DNA from: a virus
Virus record (IMG/VR): IMGVR_UViG_3300028044_000003
Span: 1-64,000 of that record
DNA length: 64,000 nucleotides
Reading direction: 5' to 3' (one strand)
The notes under the pieces were generated by a model. The model was given only the letters and a program-made list of their open reading frames with translations. It did no database searches and was not told the DNA's origin. The translations under genes were made by a program, and so were the position numbers. This document shows positions 16,047-26,413 of the stretch, in pieces. Position 1 is the stretch's first letter. The number at the start of each line of letters is the position of its first letter.

Positions 16047-17675
16047 CTAGAATGATCCACCGGTAATCGGGTTTCTCATAACAATCTTTAACACTTTAGT
16101 TGGATCTTTTACCCAAATAGCCGGGAATGTTTGAGACATATACACGCGGTAACCGTTAAATTGACCAGATGAGTTAAACCCTTGAGTTTTACCCATGTAA
16201 TCCATAGTACCATTTTGATACCACCATTTCAATTGATTATCCCAAGCTAATTTTAACAAGTAAATGTTATCATTAGTGTTATCAGTAACATCAAAAATAA
16301 TGTAGTTATAAGAACTTAACGGGAAACCATCGATCAATGGGTTTTCAATATCGTTAGTATGAACGTTGTCAAATGCCGGATTCAATACAAATTTTACATT
16401 TGCTAAGAAAGGAATAACGTAGCTAGTATAAGCAAATCCAAAATTCAAGTCCATACCTTGACCAGTGATAGCGCCAATACCATTATTAGCAGCAGCCTGG
16501 ATAACAAGACCTGAATTAGCAGCTTCTCTTTTGATTGATTCGTTAATAAGTTTCATACCTCCCATACCAGTTTGTACGATAAGTTGTCTCTTAGGATCTG
16601 GACCTTGAAACTCAACGCGACCGTTGTAGAAATTATAAATCTCAGAACGGAACAACTCTAAGCTAAAACTTATTTTGTTATAAACACGTTTAAAAGAGTT
16701 ATCTAATTGTTTCCAAAGACCTACAGATAATCTGATATCATCCGGACCATCTTGTTTAACTCTACCACCATGACCCCACATTAAGTAAGTCTCAATGTCA
16801 GTAGCAATTTTAGTTAAGTGAGCAGCTTCTAAAGAAGTCAAGAAAGTTCTAGTTAATGTACCATTTGCCATAGCTTTTTTAACATAATCTTTACCCTTAA
16901 AAGCAACGATATCTTCAATCTTACTAATAGACGGATCTAAAGATTTATCAAAATTTCTCCAGATTTCAGTTACAGGAACTGCGCCATCAGCTTTCATACC
17001 ACCTTTAATCATCAAGTCTGCGCGACTAGAGATAGAATAATGAACGTGAGCTTCAGCACCACCTACGTAGTTGTAAAATTCACGGAAACCAGATTTAGTG
17101 ATAATATCAGAAAATCTTTCACCGTACTCACCACGAGCAGAACCTTTACGGAAGAATTTAGTACCAGAAGCTAAATACTTGTTATCCAAGAATTTAAAGT
17201 TATCATTGTTCACTAATTGAACAGTGTAGATGTAACCGTCAGATACTGGTAAAATATCTTCAGTTGGTGTAATGTACAATTCAAGACCATTGTACTTGTC
17301 GTAAGTAATAATGTCACCACTACCAAACTCTCTACGAGATAATTTGATTTTAAAGGTTTGACCATCAATACCTTTGTTTGTGTTATCTGGTTCTACGTCA
17401 TCGATTACATAAGGTAGATCCTGAGATACAGGAGTCTGCCACTTATATTCACCACGAGCGTTATCTACCATGATAACGTTTTTTCCACCAAATGATGACA
17501 TTTGATAAAGAGGCATCTCAACCTTCTGTGTCATAGCCCATATATCTACAGGGCCCATGTCCATAGGTTCAGCGTCTTTAAGCATGTTCACCAAGTGATA
17601 AGAATCTACGTGAGACGAAGCTTGATAGTTCGTGTCGCGTAGGAAAATACCATTGTTAAATACTGGAGTTGCCAT
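16047..17675 (-). CDS. Major capsid protein
   Basis: A 542-residue protein in the canonical place: terminase, portal, acidic scaffold-like protein, then this. It starts MATPVFNNGIFLRDTNYQAS. Its size is in the range for HK97-fold capsid proteins of crAss-like phages. Codon use is more C-ending and less extreme than its neighbours (many TTAGTT/AAC pairs), as expected for a highly expressed gene. It ends in its own hairpin (16016-16037). No fold motif can be proven by eye, so the call rests on order, size and expression signs. Confidence 0.82.
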   Translation of the reverse strand: MATPVFNNGIFLRDTNYQASSHVDSYHLVNMLKDAEPMDMGPVDIWAMTQKVEMPLYQMSSFGGKNVIMVDNARGEYKWQTPVSQDLPYVIDDVEPDNTNKGIDGQTFKIKLSRREFGSGDIITYDKYNGLELYITPTEDILPVSDGYIYTVQLVNNDNFKFLDNKYLASGTKFFRKGSARGEYGERFSDIITKSGFREFYNYVGGAEAHVHYSISSRADLMIKGGMKADGAVPVTEIWRNFDKSLDPSISKIEDIVAFKGKDYVKKAMANGTLTRTFLTSLEAAHLTKIATDIETYLMWGHGGRVKQDGPDDIRLSVGLWKQLDNSFKRVYNKISFSLELFRSEIYNFYNGRVEFQGPDPKRQLIVQTGMGGMKLINESIKREAANSGLVIQAAANNGIGAITGQGMDLNFGFAYTSYVIPFLANVKFVLNPAFDNVHTNDIENPLIDGFPLSSYNYIIFDVTDNTNDNIYLLKLAWDNQLKWWYQNGTMDYMGKTQGFNSSGQFNGYRVYMSQTFPAIWVKDPTKVLKIVMRNPITGGSF

Positions 17676-17707
17676 TTTTAAATAATTGTTTTTATTGTGA
17701 ATTAATG

Positions 17708-18931
17708 TTAATCTCTTCTAAAAAAGTTTTTTGATGGTTTTTGTATTGTTTGTTTTTTCAAATTACGTTTATTATCATCATCGTTTGTTATAACAGCAGA
17801 ACCACCTTTTTTAAGACTTTCTTCTGTTTTCAAACTTCTTACAGTTTTTTCAGTCGCAATCTTTTCTCCAAGATTTAAAACTTTTTCTCTATAACCTTTA
17901 GGGTCAGCTAAAAGGTATAAAGCTTCAGCTACTAAAGCGTGGTTAGGTTCTACGAACTGATACTTTTCAAGTAAATGACCTAAAAGACTAGTCTGGTTAC
18001 CGGTTACTGAAGGATAATTCATGTTTACTAAACCGGTATAAAGAATGTTTTGAACTTTTTTATCTAGTTTTATACCATTCAAATCACCAGGGGCCAAAGC
18101 ATTATATACGTTTTCGATATATATCTCAGCCTGTTCTTCTTGTTTTCTTTTTAAAACTTCTTGTTGTTTTAACTTTTTAGTTACTTCTTGCTCAGTTAAT
18201 TCATCAAGTTTTGGTTTAAAATTACCGGCTTTTTGTTCAAGAACGTTTTGGTCTTTCCAAAGCTGGATTTGTTCTTCTATCTCTTCGTTATTAAACTTAG
18301 TAGTAGCTGACAAATATTTAAAAATTATCGTTTCACTATCAGTAGAAGGATCTAGTTCTTTAACTTCTTCTACATGAGAAAGAACTCTAAACAAAGATTT
18401 TAAATCATTACCACCATCGGCTATATATTTAGCCGCGTACTGCATCTCTGGAGGAAGAGCTTCAAAAAACTCTTTAGTCGTTTTTCCTCTAAGATTACTT
18501 TCCTGGTTATGAAGATTAGCTTCAATAAGTTCTTCAAGATCTTCTTGACTATAATCTTCTAAAGGTTTATCATCTTCAAAAGGTACTAATGAACCTTTTT
18601 CAAAAAGTTTATTAAGGGTTGATACCATAAGATCTTTAGATACTTTTGGTCTACCCCCTTTATCTTTTAATTCTTCTTCTTGTTCTACCGATAAAGTATC
18701 ATCTATTTCTTCTGCCGAAATTACAGTTTCTACTTTCTTTTCTTCAGTTACCTGTTTTTTATCTTTTAGATCAGGGTTGTCAAGGAACTCTTTTTCATCT
18801 TTACCAGGGGCTTGAAACATTTTTTCTTTCTCTGGTTCAGTATTAATCAATCCTTCTGTCGATGTTCCAAAAAGATTTTGAAGATTTAGATCTTCTTCTA
18901 ATACTTGGGTACTTTCTTTAATTTGCGTCAT
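17708..18931 (-). CDS. Acidic scaffold-like protein
   Basis: A 407-residue protein rich in Glu, Asp and Lys. The first 110 residues are likely disordered (EKEKMFQAPGKDEKEFLDNP, VEQEEELKDKGGRPK). The middle is helical, with a coiled-coil-like stretch at about residues 225-265 (EQEVTKKLKQQEVLKRKQEE). It ends in a basic tail (KKQTIQKPSKNFFRRD). An acidic helical protein between portal and capsid genes is typical of a scaffold. Confidence 0.7.
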   Translation of the reverse strand: MTQIKESTQVLEEDLNLQNLFGTSTEGLINTEPEKEKMFQAPGKDEKEFLDNPDLKDKKQVTEEKKVETVISAEEIDDTLSVEQEEELKDKGGRPKVSKDLMVSTLNKLFEKGSLVPFEDDKPLEDYSQEDLEELIEANLHNQESNLRGKTTKEFFEALPPEMQYAAKYIADGGNDLKSLFRVLSHVEEVKELDPSTDSETIIFKYLSATTKFNNEEIEEQIQLWKDQNVLEQKAGNFKPKLDELTEQEVTKKLKQQEVLKRKQEEQAEIYIENVYNALAPGDLNGIKLDKKVQNILYTGLVNMNYPSVTGNQTSLLGHLLEKYQFVEPNHALVAEALYLLADPKGYREKVLNLGEKIATEKTVRSLKTEESLKKGGSAVITNDDDNKRNLKKQTIQKPSKNFFRRD

Positions 18932-18954
18932 AAGGTTGGTTTTATTTCTTTGAC

Positions 18955-18967
18955 ATTAATAATATAC
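18955..18967 (-). promoter_or_regulatory. Candidate late promoter 13-mer
   Basis: The minus strand reads GTATATTATTAAT, 24 bases before the ATG at 18931 and identical to 6296-6308. It lies in the 113-base gap after the portal gene, so it could drive the scaffold-capsid unit separately from the terminase-portal unit. Confidence 0.5.
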
Positions 18968-19044
18968 TCAAAAATATAAACTTAAACATAAAAAAGTTGC
19001 TTTTGAATATTTAACATATCTAATTTACTGCACTATAACGCTAA

Positions 19045-21810
19045 CTATTTTTTAGGTTTATCTTTTTGTTTTACATCGTACTTATTTTTGTTAGTACGGG
19101 CAATTTCTAGTTGTTTATTAGCTATATCTTTTTGAGCGTTTATTTTTTCTCTTTCTATACTTAATTTGTCCCGAGATAATTGAGATTTAGTTGTTTCTTT
19201 TTCTCTATTAAAACTCATTGTATCAACAAATTCTTGAGACTTTCTCATATCCGTCATGTAATCTTGAAAATCAGATTGTTGATTCTTATCTAAATCGACC
19301 ATTGATCCCATACCGGCTGCTCTAATCTCAGCTATCAAGATATCTTTTCTACGATCTTTTTCTTTTTCTAAACTTGTATAATCTCTTTCTAACTGAGCTT
19401 CTTGAGTTCTAGATTGTAGTTCTTGCTCCAACATTTGTTGTTGTTGTTGCATCTCTTGTTGTTTAGCTTGTTGAAGCTTATCATCTAGTTTTTTAAGAAC
19501 CGTATTCAATTCTCCTAAAGATTGAGATTGAACAATATTACCTAAATCATATATAGTGGCCCCTGTAGTATTATTACTTTCAGCTATTAATTTTAGTTTT
19601 TCTAAAATAGCTCTATGGTTAGCTTTAGTGGTAGCGAAAACATTTATATCTCTGAGTAATAAATCGTTACCGTTTAACTCCATCATAACTCTTTCATCGT
19701 TACTAGTACTATACTGCATTCTTAAAGAAGGTTTTGTACTAGCGTAATACTGAGCAAGGTCTGTTCTCATTCTATGGACCCTGGGCATAAGGTAATCCGA
19801 GTGTTGTATAAAATAATTTTCTGTCTGAGCGTAAGAACCGGCTACGGCTTGTTCTATACCCCTAGCTGTATCAGTCTGACCGATTTGTTGACCCATACGC
19901 TGCGGAGTAACTCCTACTATCTCCATACACTGCAACTTAAAATAATTAGCCAACTGTATTCTAGACATCAAACGATTAGTTTGTTCTAGATTAAGAGTTT
20001 GGAAATGTTGAAAGTTTAGCGCGTTTTCAGTATTAGTAATAGATGTATCTAATGGTAAAATCTGGAAATTCTTCATCGCAACATAAGCGTTGGCGTAGTT
20101 ACCTTTACCCCAATCTTCTCCAAGAGAATGTTTAGGTAAAGAGTTTTGATCTAATAATACCACGGTACCAAGCTCGTCTACTAGAATGTCAGCGATCTGA
20201 TTATTTACAATATTGTATCCAATTTGAAAAGGTTTTGTAAGATCTACTAATGAAGTAGACTTCGTATTTCTATCAGAAAATACAGAACCTTCTACTGGAA
20301 TTAAACAACCATATAATGTATTATCACCTTTAAACTGATATTTCAAAGGTCCTAGTTGGTTTTGATTGATCCCAATATAAATAGGATTTATACCACCGGT
20401 ATTATTCATACCCCAATAAGTAGGTCGATTCGGACCTATTTTTACACCACCGTAGCTTTGGTTAATCCATATCCAATCAATATGTTCACCAAAAATTAAA
20501 TTATCTTTTGTCTTATTTTTGAACAGTGTTGTATTATAAACAGGTTTATCAGTAATCTTATAATTTTCACCAATTACTTCATTTATTACTTCACCAGCTT
20601 CTGTTATTTTAGTAAGATGTCCTACTTTACGCTGAGACTTCCAGTAGCAAGTAGTAACCCTTAACATGGTAGCCATATTAAGATCCCCACCATCTTCAGA
20701 TTGACTGGTTATTAAACCAACCACATCATTATCGTTAAAACTATTTTCTAACATAGAAGTTAGCTGACGATATTCCAACGAAGGTCTGTTGGTATTCCAT
20801 TCATGAGATTTAGTAGGATCGTAAAAAGAACCATCGTTTTGTAAACCTCCAATATTATATCCTGCAGATCTTACCGGGTATAGCGACTCTAAAGATTCTT
20901 GTTGTTCTTGTGTCATTAACCAGCCATACTTATCAAGAACATCCGGTATAGTCATAATATCTAGCTTACCTACATAGTTACTTTGAGATATATAACGTAC
21001 CTCCGGAGACTTGTGATAAAAAGTTAAAACCGGATTCCATAGTTCTATTTCATAATCGTCTTCTCCCATTCTAAAATGCCAGAACTCTCGGTCAGTAATC
21101 AACATATCTCTAAACGCTCGCTCTTCAAGTTCTTCCATACTAAATCTCTGATCATCTATTTTCATTTGTTTAGTAGCCCACTGTTCAGCAATACTTTTAT
21201 AACTCTTAGTATAGAAATCTTGTATTTCAGGTAAAGTTTTAAGATTTTCTCTGGACATCTGCTTCTCCATGTACTCTTGTACTTGAGGATCTTCAGGATC
21301 TAAACCCTGTTCTAACATCCCAATCATCATTTTTTCTTCAGCAATTTGTACAAGATAGTTTTCTATATCAGCTCTTTTCTTCTCCATTAATTCGTTATAA
21401 GAGTAATCATCTACAGCAGTAAACTGTATCATAGTATTTCTCTTAGCAAACTCACTGGTTAATACATTAATAATGTTAGGAATTATAGGATAAAATTTTA
21501 ATTCTAACACTGAAGACTCGTTACCGGAAGAAAGAGTTTCTACTAAATCTAAGTATTCGTTATCATTCTCTACTATATAATCAGACTTGTCAATTTGACC
21601 TTTAGCGAGTTTGTAATTTTTCATAAGTCTAGTAGCGTTCTTACGTACCTGACGTATTCCCATCCACTCTAACCAATCCATATTCCAGGCACACCATTCA
21701 TCGTCTTTATCTTTAGAAGACAAAAACTGTATAGGTTGAGTAATACTACTCATTCTATTATAATCTACTTTAGCACCTTTCTTTAACTGTAACGCGTTAT
21801 ATATTTGCAT
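19045..21810 (-). CDS. Portal protein
   Basis: A 921-residue protein directly after the terminase large subunit with a shared ATG/stop base. Size and order fit portals of crAss-like phages. The C-terminal 190 residues are a long Gln/Glu/Lys coiled coil (KLDDKLQQAKQQEMQQQQQM, then REKETTKSQLSRDKLSIERE), as in portal barrel or crown regions. The acidic N-terminal third and MRTDLAQYYASTKPSLRMQY region are consistent with the wing and stem. It forms the DNA entry ring at one capsid vertex. Confidence 0.85.
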   Translation of the reverse strand: MQIYNALQLKKGAKVDYNRMSSITQPIQFLSSKDKDDEWCAWNMDWLEWMGIRQVRKNATRLMKNYKLAKGQIDKSDYIVENDNEYLDLVETLSSGNESSVLELKFYPIIPNIINVLTSEFAKRNTMIQFTAVDDYSYNELMEKKRADIENYLVQIAEEKMMIGMLEQGLDPEDPQVQEYMEKQMSRENLKTLPEIQDFYTKSYKSIAEQWATKQMKIDDQRFSMEELEERAFRDMLITDREFWHFRMGEDDYEIELWNPVLTFYHKSPEVRYISQSNYVGKLDIMTIPDVLDKYGWLMTQEQQESLESLYPVRSAGYNIGGLQNDGSFYDPTKSHEWNTNRPSLEYRQLTSMLENSFNDNDVVGLITSQSEDGGDLNMATMLRVTTCYWKSQRKVGHLTKITEAGEVINEVIGENYKITDKPVYNTTLFKNKTKDNLIFGEHIDWIWINQSYGGVKIGPNRPTYWGMNNTGGINPIYIGINQNQLGPLKYQFKGDNTLYGCLIPVEGSVFSDRNTKSTSLVDLTKPFQIGYNIVNNQIADILVDELGTVVLLDQNSLPKHSLGEDWGKGNYANAYVAMKNFQILPLDTSITNTENALNFQHFQTLNLEQTNRLMSRIQLANYFKLQCMEIVGVTPQRMGQQIGQTDTARGIEQAVAGSYAQTENYFIQHSDYLMPRVHRMRTDLAQYYASTKPSLRMQYSTSNDERVMMELNGNDLLLRDINVFATTKANHRAILEKLKLIAESNNTTGATIYDLGNIVQSQSLGELNTVLKKLDDKLQQAKQQEMQQQQQMLEQELQSRTQEAQLERDYTSLEKEKDRRKDILIAEIRAAGMGSMVDLDKNQQSDFQDYMTDMRKSQEFVDTMSFNREKETTKSQLSRDKLSIEREKINAQKDIANKQLEIARTNKNKYDVKQKDKPKK

Positions 21811-24020
21811 TATCGTATATTTTTAAATGGATTTCTTTTAATACTATTTAAACCACGAGATTTACCTCCTATATGTCTAAATGGACTTATAGATAATTTA
21901 CTCATTTTATTCGACTTGTCAAAGTTAGTAGTTTGTACACGATCTATTCTCTTTTTATAACCCAGGGATGAAATTTGTACCTTGGCAAAGGATATAAGAG
22001 CTGCTAACGAAACTAATCTGTCCACGTTTAACCCATCGACATAGGCTAACATTTCTTTCATAGCCATTATATCAGGTATTCTTTCTATACCATAATACTT
22101 CTTTACGATAGTCCCATCAGTTTTACTTTCTTCATCAATAGTCTCTTTGATAAACTCTATCAAGTAAGATAACATGTGAGCTTTAAATAATTGGCCGGTG
22201 TTTTTCCAACCGTATTCTTGATACACATTTTTGTTAGAACCAAGATCTTTTAAAAAAGTAATCTGATCTTTTGGTACAAGATATTTTTGTTTTTTGTGAA
22301 ATATCATGTGTCGAATAAATAACGACACGTTACTTTCTACAATAGTCCAAGCGTTGTACGCTTCTATCATGTGTTCAAGACGTTCATGAGTTTTATTGAT
22401 ATCATCAAATCTACCACACCACCAAGCAACAATACGATCTCTTTCTACATAAACCGTGGTTTCATCACCTTCTATTTTAGTTACTTCAACAGGATTCTTG
22501 TAGATATAAATAGAACATAACGATTCACTCGTAGTTGTTTTACCTTCTCCTACCGGGTCAATTGAAGCGTAATAAGTTCCCCACGGAGCGTTAGGATCAG
22601 GTTTTTCTGTAATAACAACTACTCCTGATTTATCTATCATTTTTTTATCAACCGGAAAATCTTTAATTGGTAGCTTAAAAGTACTTTTAAATTCAAATTT
22701 ACCTTCCAGTGTTTTTACTAAATCAATATACTGTATAGAATATTCTTTATCTTCTATTAGTTTAATCTGGTGATTAATTAGGTGAGTAGGAAAAATAGAT
22801 TCTTCACGATTAGCAAATGCTTCTTCAATAGTTCTTGGATGCTGAGAAATCTCTAACTGATAATCTCTAGGATCCATATTAGCTTTACACTTCTCAAAAT
22901 ATTCGTCAAGTGCCTCTAAAGATTTTTCTACAAGACTGTTTCCATACTTATCTATGTAAGGAGGCATGGACCATTGTTCCGGAATAAACAAACCTGATTT
23001 TCCAAAAGTCCTTTTATTATTTATCAAATCCGTCTCGACAGAATAAATGTCATTTATATCAGGATTTAGAATAAATTTTTTAAGAGGACCACACTGACTG
23101 AGATCACCGACAGAACCTGCTATAATAAATAATCCAGTAGTCATCATACCGGATTTCATAGCTGGTCTCATATAACCGTAAGTTAAATCTGCAGTAGGAG
23201 CGATACCACCCTCTTCGTAAAAGAAATACGTACACGGCCCACCGACACCATTTGTAGGATCTTTCTCAAAAGACATACCTTGAAGAACTCCCTTTAAACC
23301 GGTTTTAGTTTTACGACCATTAATAGTCTCTTCAATTTGTTGTTGCCAAATAAGAGTTTTACCAGGATTCATCGGTCTAATCCAAGCGGTATGAAGATCT
23401 AAGAAGTTACGATATTCGTCTAAGAATTTCCAAGAACCTTTTTCGTTAATATAATCTTTAAGACTAGCACCCATTTTTAAAATAGGTGTTTCTTCAAACC
23501 AAATCTGATTGATTAATTTGGCCATGTGAAAATAGGAAGACGCTATCTGACGTTTCTTAAGAATAGCCGCGTGTTTATAATGTAGTTCGGCTAGTATTTC
23601 GTATAGAGCCATGTGATACTGAGCATCTCTTACATCCGGAAAACTAAACCTTCTTAATTCTTTATTATTAATAGGTAAGAAATTTAACCACATATAATAA
23701 TCTCTACTCAAATACCAAACGTTATCGTTATTTTTAAAAATAACTCCTTTACGACATTTGTTTTTTTGATCATCCCAGTATTTCTTATAATCTTTACTTT
23801 TATAAGGGGCTGCACAGAAATATTGGTTAGTATTAAAAAACCGAGCTTGTTCGTTAAATATTACTGAAGTTTCATCAAACTCATATTTACCGGGTTCTCT
23901 AAACACAGAAAGTACAAATTCTTTAAATTCATCTCTGGTTTCAAATACAGTTTCTAACCATTCACCATTATCCCAGGTTGGTACAGTTATAAAATTACCA
24001 TCATTATTAGGAGATACCAT
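21810..24020 (-). CDS. terL: Terminase large subunit
   Basis: A 736-residue packaging motor. The ATPase N-terminal part has KKRQIASSY at residues 155-163 in the place of the Walker A/adenine motif, a Walker B CTYFFYEEGG at 263-272 with the catalytic Glu, and AGSVGD at 301-306 as the coupling motif. The RNase H-like nuclease part shows YYASIDPVGEG (Asp488), IVESNVS (Glu562) and a late NVDRLVSLAALISF motif near residue 690. It translocates and cuts DNA together with the portal. ATG overlaps the preceding stop. All key residues look intact. Confidence 0.93.
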   Translation of the reverse strand: MVSPNNDGNFITVPTWDNGEWLETVFETRDEFKEFVLSVFREPGKYEFDETSVIFNEQARFFNTNQYFCAAPYKSKDYKKYWDDQKNKCRKGVIFKNNDNVWYLSRDYYMWLNFLPINNKELRRFSFPDVRDAQYHMALYEILAELHYKHAAILKKRQIASSYFHMAKLINQIWFEETPILKMGASLKDYINEKGSWKFLDEYRNFLDLHTAWIRPMNPGKTLIWQQQIEETINGRKTKTGLKGVLQGMSFEKDPTNGVGGPCTYFFYEEGGIAPTADLTYGYMRPAMKSGMMTTGLFIIAGSVGDLSQCGPLKKFILNPDINDIYSVETDLINNKRTFGKSGLFIPEQWSMPPYIDKYGNSLVEKSLEALDEYFEKCKANMDPRDYQLEISQHPRTIEEAFANREESIFPTHLINHQIKLIEDKEYSIQYIDLVKTLEGKFEFKSTFKLPIKDFPVDKKMIDKSGVVVITEKPDPNAPWGTYYASIDPVGEGKTTTSESLCSIYIYKNPVEVTKIEGDETTVYVERDRIVAWWCGRFDDINKTHERLEHMIEAYNAWTIVESNVSLFIRHMIFHKKQKYLVPKDQITFLKDLGSNKNVYQEYGWKNTGQLFKAHMLSYLIEFIKETIDEESKTDGTIVKKYYGIERIPDIMAMKEMLAYVDGLNVDRLVSLAALISFAKVQISSLGYKKRIDRVQTTNFDKSNKMSKLSISPFRHIGGKSRGLNSIKRNPFKNIR

Positions 24021-24535
24021 TATTGATCATAAGCTTTTTCTCTATTACCTCTAGTACGAGTTTTTTGTTCCTCTTCAAGATCTCTAAGAACTCCTTTAAA
24101 AGATAGTCGTATATCCTGAAAATCTTTAGCCGCCCGGAGAAGTGCTGTAATATTACCGTCTCTCCCAGAAGTAATTTCGCTAGTTTCTAAATATTTTGCT
24201 AATCTATCTAACATACTTCTTATTCCATTGTAAGCTCTAACTGTAGGAGTTTCGTAAAGTTTACTACAAAACGCTATAGCCTCAATAATTAAATCATCTT
24301 CAACAGAAAAATCTGGATTAACTTCTAATAAAATAAGCTCTTCTTTATCTTCTTCCGGAACATTAAAGAAAGGATTATTCTGAGGATCCGGACAAGTTTT
24401 ATAATAGAGGTAAGTATAAACCTGGTTATAACTATCGGGATATTCTTCCATAAGTCGTTTAAGAGTACTCAGTGTATAACAATGTTCTGTTGCTGTTACT
24501 TTACCATTTTGTATATCAAAAAGTCTTATGTTCAT
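24020..24535 (-). CDS. Hypothetical protein before the terminase (possible small subunit)
   Basis: I start this at MNIRLFDIQNGK (24535), whose ATG overlaps the previous TGA (ATGA); a longer frame exists but begins inside the upstream gene. The 171-residue product has a beta-rich start, a YLYYKTCPDPQNNPFF segment and a helical C-terminal half ending in a charged tail. Small terminase subunits often sit here, but I see no clear DNA-binding motif. Confidence 0.65.
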   Translation of the reverse strand: MNIRLFDIQNGKVTATEHCYTLSTLKRLMEEYPDSYNQVYTYLYYKTCPDPQNNPFFNVPEEDKEELILLEVNPDFSVEDDLIIEAIAFCSKLYETPTVRAYNGIRSMLDRLAKYLETSEITSGRDGNITALLRAAKDFQDIRLSFKGVLRDLEEEQKTRTRGNREKAYDQ

Positions 24536-24867
24536 TTTAAAGATTTTACATACAACCAAACTTTAACCATATCTTCTTTAGTTATTCTCAAAACATGGGT
24601 ATTAACCCCTTCAATATCAACCAATACTTCGTAAATAGATTTACCATCCTCATCAAGTTCGTCTTCAGAATAATTTTCTGAATCATTATCATCAGGATGA
24701 TAATCTCTAATACACGCTAATTTTGTAAGATCGATTATTTCTTTATCGTAAAACACATTACCTTTTATACCTAATTCTATATCTCGTTTATTAAATAAAG
24801 GGATTACTACTTCAGCAAGAGTATCGCTCAACCAAAATAATCCATCTACTTGTGGTTTATCTATCAT
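24532..24867 (-). CDS. Hypothetical acidic protein
   Basis: A 111-residue protein with an acidic middle (DDNDSENYSEDELDEDGK) and a hydrophobic C-terminal segment (KEDMVKVWLYVKSLK). No family recognised. It overlaps both neighbours by a few bases, so it belongs to the nuclease-terminase operon. Confidence 0.65.
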   Translation of the reverse strand: MIDKPQVDGLFWLSDTLAEVVIPLFNKRDIELGIKGNVFYDKEIIDLTKLACIRDYHPDDNDSENYSEDELDEDGKSIYEVLVDIEGVNTHVLRITKEDMVKVWLYVKSLK

Positions 24868-25688
24868 TTTTTAGTTTTATTTTCGTGTAACCAGTTAATA
24901 ATATCGATTACTTCTCTTTTTAAATAAGGTACTTTGTATTCTATTACTTCTTTAACTATTGGATCACCAACATCGTTCAATTTAGTAATAGGATATCCAA
25001 ATTGATTTTCATCGTCTGTTTCAAAAATTACATGTTGTAAAGATAAGTTTCTTGGTTTAAGTCTGTGATTATGTTTAAGAATAATATACATATATATACT
25101 CAATTGAAGAGCGTAATGATTTAATTCACAATCGTCAAGATGAGAAACAGGTTTTAAAAGTTTTTTACTAACTCCTTCCCAGTTTACAAAACCTTTAGTT
25201 TTAATTTCTTTGTTAGTTTTATAATCAGTAATATCAACATATTCACCAACTATTTCTACTCTATCGGATTGACCACATATCGCTGCAGATTTAAGATATA
25301 CAAAGTGTTCTGGGTATATTCCTGGTACTAATTGTTGTTGAGGAGATAATTTAATATTGTTTTCTATAATAGGTTTTATTATAGGTAACTCAATACCGGA
25401 ACGAGAAATTGTTTCTAAAGAAAGAACATCTCCCTCTCTTTGATTATGATACCAGGTACCTAACTTATTGGCTCTATCTCTTTCATCATCCCATGCTTTA
25501 ACTATTAATTCAGGTTTTACACCGTACCATTTAGATTTTTTGTTTTTACTAACTTTTTCCGCTGTGGTAACACTATCAAAAGGTTCTTTAAATTTTCCTA
25601 TTAAATTTGTTACACTTATCCAATCCACAGGATCGTTTAAATCTAGACTAGTGTATTTGTGATCTTTTTCTTCAAATTTTAGTATCAT
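24864..25688 (-). CDS. PD-(D/E)XK nuclease
   Basis: A 274-residue protein. Residues about 135-165 read GQSDRVEIVGEYVDITDYKT: GxxD, then a strand ending in the DxK core of the PD-(D/E)XK fold. A following HYALQLSIYMYI helix supplies the QxxxY motif seen in RecB/Cas4-like exonucleases. KLGTWYHNQREGD near residue 80 fits the N-terminal His/Glu helix. Such genes are regular in crAss-like phages near terminase. Role: DNA trimming, recombination or host DNA turnover; not resolved. Confidence 0.8.
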   Translation of the reverse strand: MILKFEEKDHKYTSLDLNDPVDWISVTNLIGKFKEPFDSVTTAEKVSKNKKSKWYGVKPELIVKAWDDERDRANKLGTWYHNQREGDVLSLETISRSGIELPIIKPIIENNIKLSPQQQLVPGIYPEHFVYLKSAAICGQSDRVEIVGEYVDITDYKTNKEIKTKGFVNWEGVSKKLLKPVSHLDDCELNHYALQLSIYMYIILKHNHRLKPRNLSLQHVIFETDDENQFGYPITKLNDVGDPIVKEVIEYKVPYLKREVIDIINWLHENKTKK

Positions 25689-25734
25689 AAATTTTAGCTT
25701 TTAAATGTTGTTTTATTCCTTAACTATTAAATAA

Positions 25735-26061
25735 TCACGATTGGTTTGGGTCATAATTAATATCATTATAAAGTTTGTCTTCTTCTTCTTGAGTTAAAAC
25801 AGCACCCCATCTTTTTTCTGGATGAGGACATTCTGAAGATAAAGAACGAGTTTTAAATTTTAAATTACATCCACAAATAGAACAACAAGGTTGTGTTCCA
25901 GGTATCATACAATTAGTACCTTCTATATCAAAATGTTGACAAGTTCTACAAGAATACATTCTAGATTCTGCAATCTTTTCTATGTGTTCTTTCTTACTAA
26001 TAGTATTAGAAACTCCTTCTAATATTTGACAAATATTTTTCCAGATTTTTTTAAATAGCAT
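25735..26061 (-). CDS. Small Cys-rich zinc-finger protein
   Basis: A 108-residue protein with a basic helical start and a central zinc-binding region: CRTCQHF, CMIPGTQPCCSICGCNLKFK and a late CPH. It ends in an acidic tail. Proteins of this type recur in Bacteroidota phages near the IHF-like gene; function is unknown. It overlaps the IHF-like gene by 11 bases. Confidence 0.75.
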   Translation of the reverse strand: MLFKKIWKNICQILEGVSNTISKKEHIEKIAESRMYSCRTCQHFDIEGTNCMIPGTQPCCSICGCNLKFKTRSLSSECPHPEKRWGAVLTQEEEDKLYNDINYDPNQS

Positions 26062-26413
26062 CTTTTGATTTTTTTAATTTTTTACGTTCTTTTTCTAAAG
26101 CTACCATATCAATAGCTCTTTCTACTTTAACTATTCTATTTTTAAGGTACATCTTTTTATCATAACCAACGAAAGTAGAAGTATTACACTTTTCTAAACC
26201 GGCTTTTAAAATATCAAGTTGCTTTTGAAGCTTTGATTTTTTTATAGTAAATACTCCAATTTTATGAAGATTGATATTTATATGTTCAATATTGGTAAGA
26301 TTAGATCTGATAATGGAATAATAGAATTTCATTACATCACCTACTACAGACTCAGGTATTTTAACCTCATCCGCAACTTCTTTGTAAAGTGTTTTAGCTT
26401 TTCGAGGAATCAT
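26051..26413 (-). CDS. IHF/HU-like DNA-bending protein
   Basis: A 120-residue basic protein. Residues 1-60 (KTLYKEVADEVKIPESVVGD, NININLHKIGVFTIKK) match the HU/IHF layout of two helices followed by a beta arm with the conserved G-F pattern. The C-terminal 60 residues are a Lys-rich extension. HU/IHF-type subunits are a known part of crAss-like phage gene sets. It probably bends DNA during packaging, replication or promoter control. Confidence 0.72.
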   Translation of the reverse strand: MIPRKAKTLYKEVADEVKIPESVVGDVMKFYYSIIRSNLTNIEHININLHKIGVFTIKKSKLQKQLDILKAGLEKCNTSTFVGYDKKMYLKNRIVKVERAIDMVALEKERKKLKKSKDAI

